A stretch of DNA of 64,000 nt from Burkholderia metallica (GCF_902832845.1 NZ_CADFDB010000006.1:124001-188000); one strand, 5' to 3'; shown: positions 26,566 to 36,763, numbered from the stretch's first letter. The notes: generated by a model not told the origin, from the sequence alone. Translations and numbers: made by a program.

Positions 26566-27833
26566 GAAAACACGATCTCGATAGGTTGGGGGAGGGTTAC
26601 GCAGCGATAGTCAGAGAAGATAATGAAGTCGCCGCCGCGCCGATGCCGTCGCTGCCACTCGCGAAACGACTTGTTTCTGACCGGATAGTAGATGTTGTCT
26701 CGAGATCGTTTGCCTTCGACGACAACGGGATAGTCCAGCCAGGGAATGCCGGCAATTCCGGCTGCGCCCGCTGCGGGGACGAGGACGACACGCTTGTGGT
26801 TCCAATGCCCGAGATATTGCGACTGATTGTCGCTCCTGTCGGAAAATGTATAGTTGTCGCGCACGTAAAGGTAAATCGATGTGACCGTTGCGCGACGTGC
26901 CTCCCGGTTGAATTCGGCATACGCGACTGCCGCATAGATATTGAACGACCCCAGCGCTCCCGTCAGGTCATCTGGGATTCCACTGTTGGTCAGGCGCTTC
27001 AGGATGAACTCGTCGAGTTTTTGACCGAACGTACTTTCAACGCCTGCGAACTGGAACTGGAAGCGGTTGTGCAATTCCACGAGGTTTCCATTGCAAAGCG
27101 ACAACGCATCGATCGTCGCGTCCGGGGTTCGGACACGAGACAGGCACTTGCGAAGCGCTTCGACGGCTCTGGGTGTGATCAACCGCTGCCTTTGTTGAAG
27201 TGCCAAATATTGCACCTTTGCACGAGGGTAGTTGAGAATCCATTCGAGCTTGATGGATCTCATGTCGTACATGTCGGCTGGATAGGGCTGACCGTCCTGA
27301 TTGATGCATAGTGCCTCGTCCTTGTCGGTCGGTGAATAGTTCAGCGCTCCGGCAAACCATCGTTCCATCAGCCGCGCGGATACCGGCATCGAGAGTTTCC
27401 GCATCGCCCCGGGGATCTCCTGGATATCCAGCGGTGCGATTGCTTGTTTCTTTTCGCGCTCTGCTGTCGGTGTGGGTTCGGAATGTTTCGGCGTGTCCGG
27501 CGTGTCGAGCCACTTTTTGAATCGCGCGAGCGCTTCTGCAACGGCCAGAAGATCGTCGAGCGATTTGTTCACACGATCCTTGTGAGTCAGGCGTTTGACG
27601 GACTGCCTGGCGGGTTCGGGGGGGTTCGGCGTGGCCGGCAAAGGCGGTGGTGCCTGGTCCATCGACAGCTTGGTTTCGCGAACGATTTCGCAGCCGTCGA
27701 TGCCTTCGCATCGAGCCCATTTCCACAGCAGCCTATTTGCCTTGTAATAGGGAATCTTGTTATTGCCCACGGCGGTGTCCGAGAAAGATATGTTGCGACA
27801 GACCAACGTTCCGGCGCCTCGGCCGGATGCCAT
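26562..27833 (-). CDS. DUF6402-like protein of the island (candidate effector)
   Basis: About 423 residues, no signal peptide and no membrane helix. The N-terminal third is Pro- and charge-rich (APPPLPATPNPPEPA). The C-terminal 200 residues hold the recognisable part: GALGSFNIYAAVAYAEF, IYLYVRDNYTFSD, QYLGHWNHKRVVLVP and FREWQRRHRRGGDFIIFSD. I match this to DUF6402, a family often near type VI secretion genes; the name is from memory. No function is established and no catalytic motif is evident. The ATG at 27833 lacks a ribosome site; starts at 27941 (TTG) or 27662 are possible. Lower GC than neighbours suggests transfer. Confidence 0.7.
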   Translation of the reverse strand: MASGRGAGTLVCRNISFSDTAVGNNKIPYYKANRLLWKWARCEGIDGCEIVRETKLSMDQAPPPLPATPNPPEPARQSVKRLTHKDRVNKSLDDLLAVAEALARFKKWLDTPDTPKHSEPTPTAEREKKQAIAPLDIQEIPGAMRKLSMPVSARLMERWFAGALNYSPTDKDEALCINQDGQPYPADMYDMRSIKLEWILNYPRAKVQYLALQQRQRLITPRAVEALRKCLSRVRTPDATIDALSLCNGNLVELHNRFQFQFAGVESTFGQKLDEFILKRLTNSGIPDDLTGALGSFNIYAAVAYAEFNREARRATVTSIYLYVRDNYTFSDRSDNQSQYLGHWNHKRVVLVPAAGAAGIAGIPWLDYPVVVEGKRSRDNIYYPVRNKSFREWQRRHRRGGDFIIFSDYRCVTLPQPIEIVFS

Positions 27834-27998
27834 GCGATCTGACGAGGCGGAACGGCATCGGATGAAAGTTAATGGAAAGAAATAAGGCGGGAAATCAGAC
27901 AAAGTCGAAGGTTCAGCCGTCACAACGCGAATGACGTGCAAGGCGAACGGGTGGGGGTATCGCTGGGCCCGTGTCCCCAGGTGTCGCGCTCACACGCG

Positions 27999-28083
27999 AT
28001 CGTGCGATGCCGCATTGCGGCGCAAACCGCAACACGCCCGCCGTCGAAAGATGGCGGGCGTTTTTTATTGCTTGAAAACGGTT
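27999..28083. repeat. 85-base direct repeat, copy B
   Basis: Near-identical to 25856-25939: one C-to-T change inside the terminator stem (giving a G-U pair in RNA) and one additional T in the T-run. It marks the right edge of the island. Confidence 0.9.
28034..28066 (+). terminator. duplicated terminator in repeat copy B
   Basis: ACGCCCGCCGTC, GAAA, GATGGCGGGCGT, six T. Still a good intrinsic terminator rightward, but no rightward gene lies directly before it, which fits a duplicated copy of the HiPIP terminator. Confidence 0.85.
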
Positions 28084-28177
28084 CCGTCGCTTTCTACACT
28101 CGCTGCAAACCAGCGCGCCGCGGGGCCCCCGCATGCCGCGCCGCCCGACACGGCGAACTGACGAGGACGAGGCACGC

Positions 28178-29485
28178 ATGGCGACGATTGCGAATTCAAC
28201 CAAAACGGTCCGGCCCGAGCGTGCGCTGAACCGGCGCGCGGTGGTGGCGGCCGTGATCGGCAACGCGCTCGAGTGGTACGACTTCACGGTGTTCGGCTTC
28301 ATGACGGTCGTGATCGCCGAGCTGTTCTTCCCGACCTCGAGCGAATACTCGTCGCTGCTGCTGACCACCGCGACGTTCGGCGTCGCGTTCTTCATGCGCC
28401 CGATCGGCGGCATCGTGTTCGGGCTGTACGCGGATCGCGCGGGCCGCAAGGCCGCGCTGTCGCTCGTGATCCTGCTGATGACGGCCGGCATCTTCCTGCT
28501 CGCGATCGCGCCGCCGTATGCGGCGATCGGCATCGGCGGGCCGATCCTGATCGTGCTCGGCCGGCTGCTGCAGGGCTTCTCGGCGGGCGGCGAATTCGGC
28601 AGCGCGACCGCGCTGCTGATCGAGGCCGCGCCGTTCTCGAAACGCGGCTTCTACGGCAGCTGGCAGATGGCGAGCCAGGCGGCCGCGCTGCTGATCGGCG
28701 CGCTCGTCGGCGCAGCCGTCACGCGCGGGCTGTCGCACGATGCGCTGCGCAGCTGGGGCTGGCGTGTGCCGTTCATCCTCGGGCTCGTGATCGGCCCGAT
28801 CGGCTTCTACATCCGCCGCCATCTCGCCGATTCCGAAGCGTTCCTGCATGCGCAGCAAAGCGCGCGCCGCGCGACGCTCGGCGAAGTGTTCACGCGCCAC
28901 CCGCGCGAAGTGCTGTGCGGGCTCGGCTCGGTGATCGCGCTGACGGTGACGATCTACGTGCTGATCAGCTATCTGCCGACCTTCGCGGTGAAGCAGCTGA
29001 AGCTGCCCTACGCGGAATCGTTCTACGCGGTGATCGTCGGCAACCTGCTGCTGATGGTGCTGTCGCCGATCGCGGGCGCGTGGTCCGACCGCATCGGCCG
29101 CAAGGGGCTGTCGCTGTGGTCGCTGGTGCTGACGCTCGCGCTGATGTATCCGCTGTTCGCGTGGCTCGATGCGGCGCCGAGCATCGCGCGGCTGATCGCG
29201 GTGCAGGCCGTGCTGTCGGTCACGCTCGCGGGCTACTACGGGCCGTTCGGCGCGATGATCGCCGAGCTGTTTCCGGCCAACGTGCGCTCGACCGGGCTGT
29301 CGATCGCGTACAACGTCGCGGTGATGCTGTTCGGCGGCTTCGGGCAGTTCATCGTCACGTGGCTGATCAAGGTCACCGGCACGCCGCTCGCGCCGACCTA
29401 CTACGTGATGGCCGGCATCGCGCTGTCGATCGTCGCGGTCGCGTTCGTGCCCGCGCGCAGCGCCGATCTCGACGCGCCGGCGTGA
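28178..29485 (+). CDS. MFS transporter, metabolite:H+ symporter (MHS) family
   Basis: 435 residues, twelve helices. ALEWYDFTVFGFM near residues 24-36 and GLYADRAGRKAALSLVI near 75-91 are hallmarks of MHS carriers (KgtP, ProP, CitA, ShiA), and GRLLQGFSAGGEFGSA near 128-143 is the helix 4 motif of that subfamily. It imports an organic acid or compatible solute with protons; the substrate cannot be told. Start at 28178 has GACGAGG upstream; an in-frame ATG at 28133 is less likely. Confidence 0.92.
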   Translation: MATIANSTKTVRPERALNRRAVVAAVIGNALEWYDFTVFGFMTVVIAELFFPTSSEYSSLLLTTATFGVAFFMRPIGGIVFGLYADRAGRKAALSLVILLMTAGIFLLAIAPPYAAIGIGGPILIVLGRLLQGFSAGGEFGSATALLIEAAPFSKRGFYGSWQMASQAAALLIGALVGAAVTRGLSHDALRSWGWRVPFILGLVIGPIGFYIRRHLADSEAFLHAQQSARRATLGEVFTRHPREVLCGLGSVIALTVTIYVLISYLPTFAVKQLKLPYAESFYAVIVGNLLLMVLSPIAGAWSDRIGRKGLSLWSLVLTLALMYPLFAWLDAAPSIARLIAVQAVLSVTLAGYYGPFGAMIAELFPANVRSTGLSIAYNVAVMLFGGFGQFIVTWLIKVTGTPLAPTYYVMAGIALSIVAVAFVPARSADLDAPA

Positions 29486-29811
29486 CGACGCGCCCCATGA
29501 CGATTCGACGACGATCGACGGATCGTTTCGCAAAACGCAATGATGTGCTGCAGAACACGGGAAAGCGGCGCATCGCGCCTTCGTGTTCGCGCCCGAATTG
29601 TTTAGTTGTCGAACGAAACTTGCGCGAGATGAACGAAATTGTCGCTCGCGCGCGTTGTCGCATTTTTTACCCACACTAAACATCGGCAAAAACCCGCGCG
29701 GGGGTCTAGAAGAGTTTTTTCTCCAGCTTGTTGCCACATCGTTAGCTCAAGTAATATCCGCGTACGCCGGCCCCGGGCGGGCCGGTTCCGATCTGGAGAC
29801 CTGGAGGAAAC
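29486..29811 (+). promoter_or_regulatory. long leader/promoter region of dppA
   Basis: 326 bases without a gene. The part 29500-29760 is AT-richer and includes a T-run near 29715. A dyad CCCGCGCGGG lies near 29694-29703. TGGAGACCTGGAGGAAAC gives dppA a very strong ribosome site, in line with high expression of a binding protein. No certain -35/-10 pair was fixed. Confidence 0.45.
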
Positions 29812-31440
29812 ATGGAATACAACCGTCTGTTGCACACCCTGCGTGTTACCGCCATTGCAGGCGTGGCAGCGGCATCGCTCGGCATCGCGGGTTCTGCATT
29901 CGCACAGATCCCGAACAAAACGCTCGTCTACTGCTCAGAAGGCAGCCCGGCGGGTTTCGATTCCGCGCAATTTACGACCGGTGTCGATTTCACCGCGGCC
30001 ACGTTCACCGTCTACAACCGTCTCGTCGAATTCGAGCGCGGCGGCACGAAGGTCGAGCCGGGCCTCGCCGAGAAGTGGGACGTGTCGTCGGACGGCAAGG
30101 TGTACACGTTCCACCTGCGCCACGGCGTGAAGTTCCACACGACCGACTTCTTCAAGCCGACGCGTGAATTCAATGCGGACGACGTGCTGTTCACGTTCCA
30201 GCGCATGCTCGATCCGAACCAGGCGTTCCGCAAGGCGTACCCGGTGTCGTTCCCGTACTTCACCGACATGGGCCTCGACAAGCTGATCACGAAGGTCGAG
30301 AAGGTCGATCCGTACACCGTGAAATTCACGCTCGCCGAGCCGAATGCGCCGTTCATCCAGAACATGGCGATGGAATTCGCGTCGATCCTGTCGGCCGAAT
30401 ACGGCGACCAGTTGATGAAGGCAGGCAAGGCCGCCGACATCAACCAGAAGCCGGTCGGCACGGGCCCGTTCATCTTCCGCAGCTACACGAAGGACGCGAC
30501 GATCCGGTTCGACGGCAATCCTGATTACTGGAAGAAGGGCGAAGTGAAGATCTCGAAGCTGATCTTCTCGATCACGCCCGACCCGGGCGTGCGCGTGCAG
30601 AAGATCAAGCGCAACGAATGCCAGGTGATGAGCTATCCGCGTCCGGCCGACATCGCGACGCTGAAGGCCGATTCGGGCGTCGACATGCCGTCGCAGGCCG
30701 GCTTCAACCTCGGCTACCTCGCGTACAACGTCGAGCACAAGCCGGTCGACAAGCTCGAAGTGCGTCAGGCGCTCGACATGGCGATCAACAAGAAGGCGAT
30801 CCTCGAGTCCGTCTACCAGGGCGCCGGCCAGGCTGCGAACGCGCCGATGCCGCCGACCCAATGGTCGTACGACAGGAACCTGAAGATGGCCGCGTACGAC
30901 ACCGCGAAGGCGAAGGCGCTGCTCGCGAAGGCCGGCTATCCGAACGGTTTCGATATCACGCTGTGGGCGATGCCCGTGCAGCGCGCATACAACCCGAACG
31001 CGCGTCTGATGGCCGAGATGATCCAGGCCGACTGGGCGAAGATCGGCGTGAAGGCGAAGATCGTCACGTACGAGTGGGGCGAGTACATCAAGCGTGCGCA
31101 CACGGGCGAGCAGGACACGATGCTGATCGGCTGGACGGGCGACAACGGCGATCCGGACAACTGGCTCGGCACGCTGCTCGGCTGCGAGGCGATCAAGGGC
31201 AACAACTTCTCGCACTGGTGCTACAAGCCGTTCGACGAGCTGGTCCAGAAGGGCCGCACGACGACGGGCCAGGATGCGCGCACGAAGCTCTACACGCAGG
31301 CCCAGCAGATCTTCGCGCAACAGCTGCCGTTCTCGCCGATCGCGAACTCGACGGTCTACCAGCCGGTTCGCAAGAACGTGGTCGACATGCGTATCGAGCC
31401 GCTCGGCTATGCCCGTTTCGACGGTGTTAGCGTGAAGTAA
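29812..31440 (+). CDS. dppA: peptide ABC transporter, periplasmic substrate-binding protein
   Basis: 542 residues. Signal peptide 1-31, cleaved after SAFA; mature start QIPNKTLVYCSEGSPAGFD is typical of DppA. The SBP_bac_5 fold is shown by RHGVKFHTTDFFKPTREFNADDVLFTFQ (a stretch split by insert), LNLGYLAYN-type central motif and the WTGDNGDPDN segment near residue 440. It captures di- or oligopeptides (heme or aminolevulinate in some relatives). First gene of dppA-dppB-dppC-dppD-dppF, 110 bases before dppB. Confidence 0.93.
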   Translation: MEYNRLLHTLRVTAIAGVAAASLGIAGSAFAQIPNKTLVYCSEGSPAGFDSAQFTTGVDFTAATFTVYNRLVEFERGGTKVEPGLAEKWDVSSDGKVYTFHLRHGVKFHTTDFFKPTREFNADDVLFTFQRMLDPNQAFRKAYPVSFPYFTDMGLDKLITKVEKVDPYTVKFTLAEPNAPFIQNMAMEFASILSAEYGDQLMKAGKAADINQKPVGTGPFIFRSYTKDATIRFDGNPDYWKKGEVKISKLIFSITPDPGVRVQKIKRNECQVMSYPRPADIATLKADSGVDMPSQAGFNLGYLAYNVEHKPVDKLEVRQALDMAINKKAILESVYQGAGQAANAPMPPTQWSYDRNLKMAAYDTAKAKALLAKAGYPNGFDITLWAMPVQRAYNPNARLMAEMIQADWAKIGVKAKIVTYEWGEYIKRAHTGEQDTMLIGWTGDNGDPDNWLGTLLGCEAIKGNNFSHWCYKPFDELVQKGRTTTGQDARTKLYTQAQQIFAQQLPFSPIANSTVYQPVRKNVVDMRIEPLGYARFDGVSVK

Positions 31441-31550
31441 CGCGCCTGTCGTAAGCTGTCGAGAAGACCGGCCAATTCATCCGGCGGCGGGAGGCCAAAA
31501 GCTTCCCGTCGCCGGTCGCACATTTCCCACAAGAAAATCCGAGACGCATC

Positions 31551-32561
31551 ATGTTCACATTCGTGTTGCGCCGCGTGGGCATGGTGATCCCGACTTTCAT
31601 CGGCATCACCATCCTGGCGTTTGCGCTGATTCACCTGATACCGGGCGACCCCATCGAAGTGATGATGGGCGAGCGCGGCGTCGATCCCGCGATGCATGCG
31701 GAGGCGATGAAACGCCTCGGGCTCGACCAGCCGCTGCCCATGCAGTACCTGCACTACATCGGCCGTGCGCTGCACGGCGACCTCGGCACGTCGATCATCA
31801 CCAACACGAGCGTCGCGGGCGAGTTCTTCGCGCGCTTCCCGGCGACGGTCGAGCTGTCGCTGTGCGCGCTCGTGTTCGCGCTCGCGGTCGGGCTGCCGGC
31901 CGGCGTGATCGCCGCGCTGCGGCGCGGCTCGGTCATCGATCACGGCGTGATGGGCACCGCGCTCACCGGCTATTCGATGCCGATCTTCTGGTGGGGGCTG
32001 ATCCTCATCATGGTGTTTTCGTCATACCTCGGCTGGACGCCCGTGTCGGGGCGCATCGCCGTCGAATACGACTTTCCGCACCCGACGGGCTTCATGCTGA
32101 TCGACGCGCTGCTCGCGCCGGACGAAGGCTCGTTCAAGTCGGCGGTGAGCCACCTGATCCTGCCCTCGATCGTGCTCGGCACGATCCCGCTCGCGGTGAT
32201 CGCGCGGATGACGCGCTCGTCGATGCTCGAAGTGCTGCGCGAGGACTACATCCGCACCGCCCGCGCGAAGGGGCTGTCGCCCGCGCGCGTGGTGGTCGTG
32301 CATGCGCTGCGCAATGCGCTGATCCCGGTCGTCACCGTGATCGGCCTGCAGATCGGCACGCTGCTCGCGGGCGCCGTGCTGACCGAGACGCTCTTTTCGT
32401 GGCCCGGCGTCGGCAAGTGGCTGATCGATGCGATCGGCCGCCGCGACTATCCGGTCGTCCAGGGCGGCATCCTGCTGATCGCGACGCTCGTGATCGTCGT
32501 GAACCTGGTCGTCGACCTGCTGTACGGCGTGCTGAATCCGCGCATCCGCCACACGAGGTAA
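31551..32561 (+). CDS. dppB: peptide ABC transporter permease DppB
   Basis: 336 residues with six membrane helices. MFTFVLRRVGMVIPTFIGIT is the classic start, with IHLIPGDPIEVM next. The cytoplasmic EAA loop is LREDYIRTARAKGLSPARVV near residues 227-246, which docks to the ATPases. It forms the transmembrane channel with DppC. Ends 4 bases before dppC. Confidence 0.95.
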   Translation: MFTFVLRRVGMVIPTFIGITILAFALIHLIPGDPIEVMMGERGVDPAMHAEAMKRLGLDQPLPMQYLHYIGRALHGDLGTSIITNTSVAGEFFARFPATVELSLCALVFALAVGLPAGVIAALRRGSVIDHGVMGTALTGYSMPIFWWGLILIMVFSSYLGWTPVSGRIAVEYDFPHPTGFMLIDALLAPDEGSFKSAVSHLILPSIVLGTIPLAVIARMTRSSMLEVLREDYIRTARAKGLSPARVVVVHALRNALIPVVTVIGLQIGTLLAGAVLTETLFSWPGVGKWLIDAIGRRDYPVVQGGILLIATLVIVVNLVVDLLYGVLNPRIRHTR

Positions 32562-32565
32562 TCCC

Positions 32566-33483
32566 ATGAGCAACCTGCAAAACACCCTGCCGAGCGAATC
32601 CGCGCCGGCCGGCGGCCGTGCGCTCGCGCTGCGCGAGTTCTGGGCCAACTTCTCGCGCAACCGCGGCGCCGTCGGCGCCGGCATCGTCGTGCTCGTGCTG
32701 ATCCTGGTCGCGCTGTTCGCCCCGCTGCTCGCGCCGCACAGCCCGGTCGAGCAATACCGCGACTTCGTGAAGATCCCGCCCGCGTGGCTGGACGGCGGCA
32801 ACTGGAAATTCATCCTCGGCACCGACGAAGCGGGCCGCGACATCCTCTCGCGCCTGATGTACGGCGCGCGGATGTCGTTCTGGATCGGCTTCGTGTCGGT
32901 CGTGCTCGCGCTGATCCCCGGCATCGTGCTCGGGCTCGTCGCCGCGTTCTTCCAGAAGTGGGCCGACACGCCGGTGATGCGCATCATGGACGTGCTGCTC
33001 GCGCTGCCGTCGCTGCTGCTCGCGGTCGCGGTCGTCGCGATCATCGGCCCGGGCCTCACCAACACGATGTTCGCGATCGCGATCGTCGCGCTGCCGGCCT
33101 ACGTGCGCCTCACGCGCGCGTCGGCGCTCGGCGAACTGCAGAAGGAGTACGTGACGGCGTCGCGCGTGGCCGGCGCCGGCACGCTGCGCCTGATGTTCTC
33201 GCAGGTGCTGCCGAACTGCACGGCGCCGCTGATCGTGCAGGCGACGCTCGGCTTCTCGTCGGCGATTCTCGACGCGGCCGCGCTCGGCTTCCTCGGCCTC
33301 GGCGTGCAACCGCCGACCGCGGAGTGGGGCGCGATGCTGGCGTCCGCGCGCGACTACATCGACAACGCGTGGTGGATCGTGACGATGCCCGGCCTGTCGA
33401 TCCTGATTTCGGTGCTCGCGATCAACCTGCTCGGCGACGGGCTGCGCGACGCGCTCGATCCCAAGCTGAAACGGATGGCGTGA
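32566..33483 (+). CDS. dppC: peptide ABC transporter permease DppC
   Basis: 305 residues. N-terminal OppC-type segment, then [20 protein letters not shown] near residues 84-103, the family signature, and an EAA loop ([15 protein letters not shown]) near 191-205. About six helices. Pairs with DppB. The start of dppD follows 2 bases after its stop. Confidence 0.95.
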   Translation: MSNLQNTLPSESAPAGGRALALREFWANFSRNRGAVGAGIVVLVLILVALFAPLLAPHSPVEQYRDFVKIPPAWLDGGNWKFILGTDEAGRDILSRLMYGARMSFWIGFVSVVLALIPGIVLGLVAAFFQKWADTPVMRIMDVLLALPSLLLAVAVVAIIGPGLTNTMFAIAIVALPAYVRLTRASALGELQKEYVTASRVAGAGTLRLMFSQVLPNCTAPLIVQATLGFSSAILDAAALGFLGLGVQPPTAEWGAMLASARDYIDNAWWIVTMPGLSILISVLAINLLGDGLRDALDPKLKRMA

Positions 33484-33485
33484 CC

Positions 33486-34481
33486 ATGAACAATCTTCTG
33501 ACCATCCGCAATCTCGCGGTGAACTTCAACGGCCTGCCCGCCGTCGACCGGATCAACCTGTCGATCGCGCCGGGCGAGGTGGTGGGCGTCGTCGGCGAAT
33601 CGGGCTCGGGCAAGAGCGTGACGATGATGGCGCTGATGGGCCTGATCGACGCGCCGGGCAAGGTGACGGCCGACGAAGTGACGTTCAACGGCGTCGATCT
33701 GCTGAAGGCGTCGCCGAAGGCGCGCCGCAAGATCGTCGGCAAGGACATCGCGATGGTGTTCCAGGACGCGCTGACGAGCCTGAACCCGAGCTACACGGTC
33801 GGCTACCAGATCAAGGAGGTGCTGAAGCTGCACGAGGGCCTGCGCGGCGACGCGCTGCACCGGCGCGCGCTCGAACTGCTCGACCAGGTCGGCATTCCCG
33901 ATGCGAAGAACCGCATTGCGTCGTTCCCGCACCAGATGTCGGGCGGGATGAACCAGCGCGTGATGATCGCGATGGCCGTCGCATGCAACCCGAAGCTGCT
34001 GATCGCCGACGAGCCGACCACCGCGCTCGACGTGACGATCCAGGCGCAGATCATGGATCTGCTCGTGAAGCTGCAGAAGGAGCGCGGGATGGCGCTCGTG
34101 CTGATCTCGCACGACCTGGCCGTGGTGTCCGAGGTCGCGCAGCGCGTGGCGGTGATGTACGCGGGCGAGGTGATCGAGACCAACCGCGTGCCCGACATCT
34201 TCCGCGCGCCGCATCATCCGTACACCGAAGCGCTGCTCGCGGCGATTCCCGAGCACAATAAGGGGGCGCGTCGCCTTGCCGCATTGCCCGGCATGGTGCC
34301 GGGGCGCGACGATCGCCCGTCCGGGTGCCTGTTCGCGCCGCGCTGCAAGTACGTCGTCGACGACTGCCGCAAGGCGCGGCCGGCGCTCGACACGCTGGTG
34401 TCCGGCAACGATGCGATGCGCGCACGCTGCATCAAGCCGCTCAACGTTTCCAACCTCGACCTGACGGGAGGCGCACGATGA
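33486..34481 (+). CDS. dppD: peptide ABC transporter ATP-binding protein DppD
   Basis: 331 residues. Walker A GESGSGKS at 37-44, ABC signature MSGGMNQRV near 151-159, Walker [13 protein letters not shown] near 171-182, and the OppD-type C-terminal extension with four Cys candidates ([16 protein letters not shown]) that in DppD/OppD bind a 4Fe-4S cluster. Energises import with DppF. Its stop overlaps the dppF start (ATGA). Confidence 0.95.
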   Translation: MNNLLTIRNLAVNFNGLPAVDRINLSIAPGEVVGVVGESGSGKSVTMMALMGLIDAPGKVTADEVTFNGVDLLKASPKARRKIVGKDIAMVFQDALTSLNPSYTVGYQIKEVLKLHEGLRGDALHRRALELLDQVGIPDAKNRIASFPHQMSGGMNQRVMIAMAVACNPKLLIADEPTTALDVTIQAQIMDLLVKLQKERGMALVLISHDLAVVSEVAQRVAVMYAGEVIETNRVPDIFRAPHHPYTEALLAAIPEHNKGARRLAALPGMVPGRDDRPSGCLFAPRCKYVVDDCRKARPALDTLVSGNDAMRARCIKPLNVSNLDLTGGAR

Positions 34482-35494
34482 ATGCAGTCAATCAAACGCG
34501 TGCCACGCCGCACGACGAGGAAGCCGTGCTGGTGGCCGACGGACTCGCGAAACACTATTCGGTGAAGCGCGGGATGTTCGGGCAGGGCACGGTGAAGGCG
34601 CTGAACGGCGTGTCGTTCTCGCTCAAGCGCGGCAAGACGCTCGCCGTCGTCGGCGAATCGGGCTGCGGGAAGTCGACGCTCGCCCGCCAGCTGACGATGA
34701 TCGAGACGCCCACCGCGGGAAGCCTGACGATCGACGGCAAGAACGTCGCCGGGGCGAGCCGCGAGACGGTCGCCGACCTGCGCCGCCGCGTGCAGATGGT
34801 GTTCCAGAACCCGTTCGCGTCGCTGAACCCGCGCAAGACCGTCGAGCAGACGCTCGCCGAGCCGCTCGAGATCAACGCGAACCTGACCGCCGCGGAGCGC
34901 GCGGCGCGCATCGCGCAGATCATGCGCACGGTCGGCCTGCGGCCCGAGCACGCGAAGCGCTATCCGCACATGTTCTCGGGTGGCCAGCGCCAGCGGGTCG
35001 CGATCGCGCGCGCGATGATCCTCGATCCGCGCATCGTCGTCGCCGACGAGCCGGTGTCGGCGCTCGACGTGTCGATCCAGGCGCAGATCCTGAACCTGTT
35101 CATGGATCTGCAGGAGCAGTTCAAGACGAGCTACGTGTTCATCTCGCACAACCTGTCGGTGGTCGAGCACGTCGCGGACGACGTGATGGTGATGTACTTC
35201 GGCAGCGTCGCCGAGCTCGGCGACAAGGAGACGATCTACGCGCGGCCGCGCCATCCGTACACGCGCGCGCTGATGTCGGCGACGCCGGCGATCTTCGAGG
35301 AAGACCGCCGCGTGCAGATCAAGCTGCAGGGCGAACTGCCGTCGCCGCTCAATCCGCCGTCGGGCTGCGCGTTCCACCAGCGCTGCCCGTATGCGGTCGA
35401 GCGCTGCCGTGCGGAGGAGCCGCAGCTGCGCGAGGTCGATGGCCGGCGCGTGGCCTGCCATCGGGCCGAGGACGTAGGGGAGGCGAATGCCTGA
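34478..35494 (+). CDS. dppF: peptide ABC transporter ATP-binding protein DppF
   Basis: 338 residues. Walker A GESGCGKS at 59-66, [16 protein letters not shown] signature near 166-181, Walker [15 protein letters not shown], and an oligopeptide C-terminal domain with [14 protein letters not shown]. Partner of DppD in the nucleotide-binding dimer. Its last eight bases overlap the TraB-family gene. Confidence 0.95.
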   Translation: MNAVNQTRATPHDEEAVLVADGLAKHYSVKRGMFGQGTVKALNGVSFSLKRGKTLAVVGESGCGKSTLARQLTMIETPTAGSLTIDGKNVAGASRETVADLRRRVQMVFQNPFASLNPRKTVEQTLAEPLEINANLTAAERAARIAQIMRTVGLRPEHAKRYPHMFSGGQRQRVAIARAMILDPRIVVADEPVSALDVSIQAQILNLFMDLQEQFKTSYVFISHNLSVVEHVADDVMVMYFGSVAELGDKETIYARPRHPYTRALMSATPAIFEEDRRVQIKLQGELPSPLNPPSGCAFHQRCPYAVERCRAEEPQLREVDGRRVACHRAEDVGEANA

Positions 35495-36632
35495 AGCGTT
35501 GGCGGCGCGCGCGTGTGGCGTGCGCCGTGCGGGGGCCGGCGGTGCGCGCGTGATGCGCGCGTACCGCTACGCGCGGCGCTGGAGCGTGCGTACCGTCACG
35601 GGCGCGGCGCTGGCCGGCGCGTGCGTGGCGGCCAGCCTCGTGGTTCCCGTCGAATCCGCGCGCGCCGAAGGGCGCGCGCCGGCCACTTCACCGATTCGCC
35701 CGTCGCAAGTCCCGCCGCCCGGCATGAGCCTGCCGGGCTTTCATGCGCCCGCCGTGACCGACGGCACGGTATCGCGCGGCACCGTGCGCGTGCAGCCCGC
35801 GCGCATGCCGTTCTACGTCGCGACCAAGGGCAAGGTCACGCTGTACGTGCTCGGCACGCTGCATACGGGCGATCCGTCCGATTACCCGAGCGCGCAGCCG
35901 TTCCGGCCGCGCATACTCGCGGCGCTCGCCGCGTCGCCGACGCTCGCGCTCGAGCTGTCGCCCGACGACCTGCTCGAATCGCAGGACGACGTGTCGAAGT
36001 ACGGCGTCTGCCGCTATCCGTGCCTGCAGCGCCTGCTGCCGGAGCCGCTGTGGCAGCGGCTCGCTGCGCGTCTGCGCGGCAACCCGGCCGCGCTCGCGGA
36101 GATCCGCAAGATGCGGCCGTGGCTCGCGGCGCTCGTCGTCGAGACCTACGATTCGCTGTCGGCCGGCCTGCAGACCGAGTACGGCACCGAGGCGCAGCTG
36201 CAGAACGTCTTCCTGAAGAAGAAGGGCGGCCGCGTGATCGGGCTGGAGACGCCCGCCGAACAGATGCGCGCGTTCACCGGGCTCACGCTGGCCGAGCAAC
36301 GCGAGATGCTTGCGCAGGACATGGTGCAGACCCCGGCGCAGAACGCCGACGACATCAAGGCGCTGCATCGACTGTGGCGAATTGGCGACGCCGATGCGAT
36401 CTCGGCCTGGGCGGTCGCGAAGAGCGAACGGCTCGCGCGTTCGAAGGCGTTGTCGGCGTCGCTCGACAACAAGATCGTGTACGAGCGCAACCGGCGCTTC
36501 GTTGCACGGATGACGGCAATCGCCGCACCGAACCGGCCGCTGTTCGTCGCGATCGGCGCGCTGCACCTGGGCGGCCCGCGCGGCGTGCTCGAATTGTTGC
36601 GTCAACAAGGTTACAACGTCGACGCGAACTGA
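35487..36632 (+). CDS. TraB/GumN family protein
   Basis: 381 residues. The N-terminus is basic, followed by a hydrophobic stretch (VTGAALAGACVAASLVVPV, about 35-53) ending in ARAEG, a likely signal peptide. The TraB fold carries LYVLGTLHTGDPSDYP near 117-132 and the closing FVAIGALHLGGPRGVLELL near 350-368; the GTLH and GALH motifs hold the putative metal-binding His/Glu set. Homologues may be metalloproteases, unproven here. GGGGAGG upstream favours start 35487 over Met at 35553. Overlaps dppF by 8 bases. Confidence 0.85.
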   Translation: MPEALAARACGVRRAGAGGARVMRAYRYARRWSVRTVTGAALAGACVAASLVVPVESARAEGRAPATSPIRPSQVPPPGMSLPGFHAPAVTDGTVSRGTVRVQPARMPFYVATKGKVTLYVLGTLHTGDPSDYPSAQPFRPRILAALAASPTLALELSPDDLLESQDDVSKYGVCRYPCLQRLLPEPLWQRLAARLRGNPAALAEIRKMRPWLAALVVETYDSLSAGLQTEYGTEAQLQNVFLKKKGGRVIGLETPAEQMRAFTGLTLAEQREMLAQDMVQTPAQNADDIKALHRLWRIGDADAISAWAVAKSERLARSKALSASLDNKIVYERNRRFVARMTAIAAPNRPLFVAIGALHLGGPRGVLELLRQQGYNVDAN

Positions 36633-36763
36633 TCGCCGTCAGCGCGTTCGAACCGATCCTCCCCTGTTTGATCGACGTCGCGCCGGCGGCGTCAAACGCC
36701 TGTATGGGCAGGCTATTCGATAAGGAAAACCCTCGAATCGTCAGAAAATAGCGTTTCAAACGA

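Larger units (their letters stand above)
27834..28177. other. gap containing the island boundary and repeat copy B
   Basis: From 27834 to 27998 the sequence is transitional and may include the real N-terminus or promoter of the DUF6402-like gene. From 27999 to 28083 lies repeat copy B. The remainder to 28177 is high-GC host-type sequence leading into the MHS transporter. Confidence 0.5.

Noticed and set aside
25940-27998. Insertion sequence or integron cassette as explanation of the island
   Set aside because: No transposase, integrase, terminal inverted repeats or attachment-site structure; only the long direct repeats are seen.
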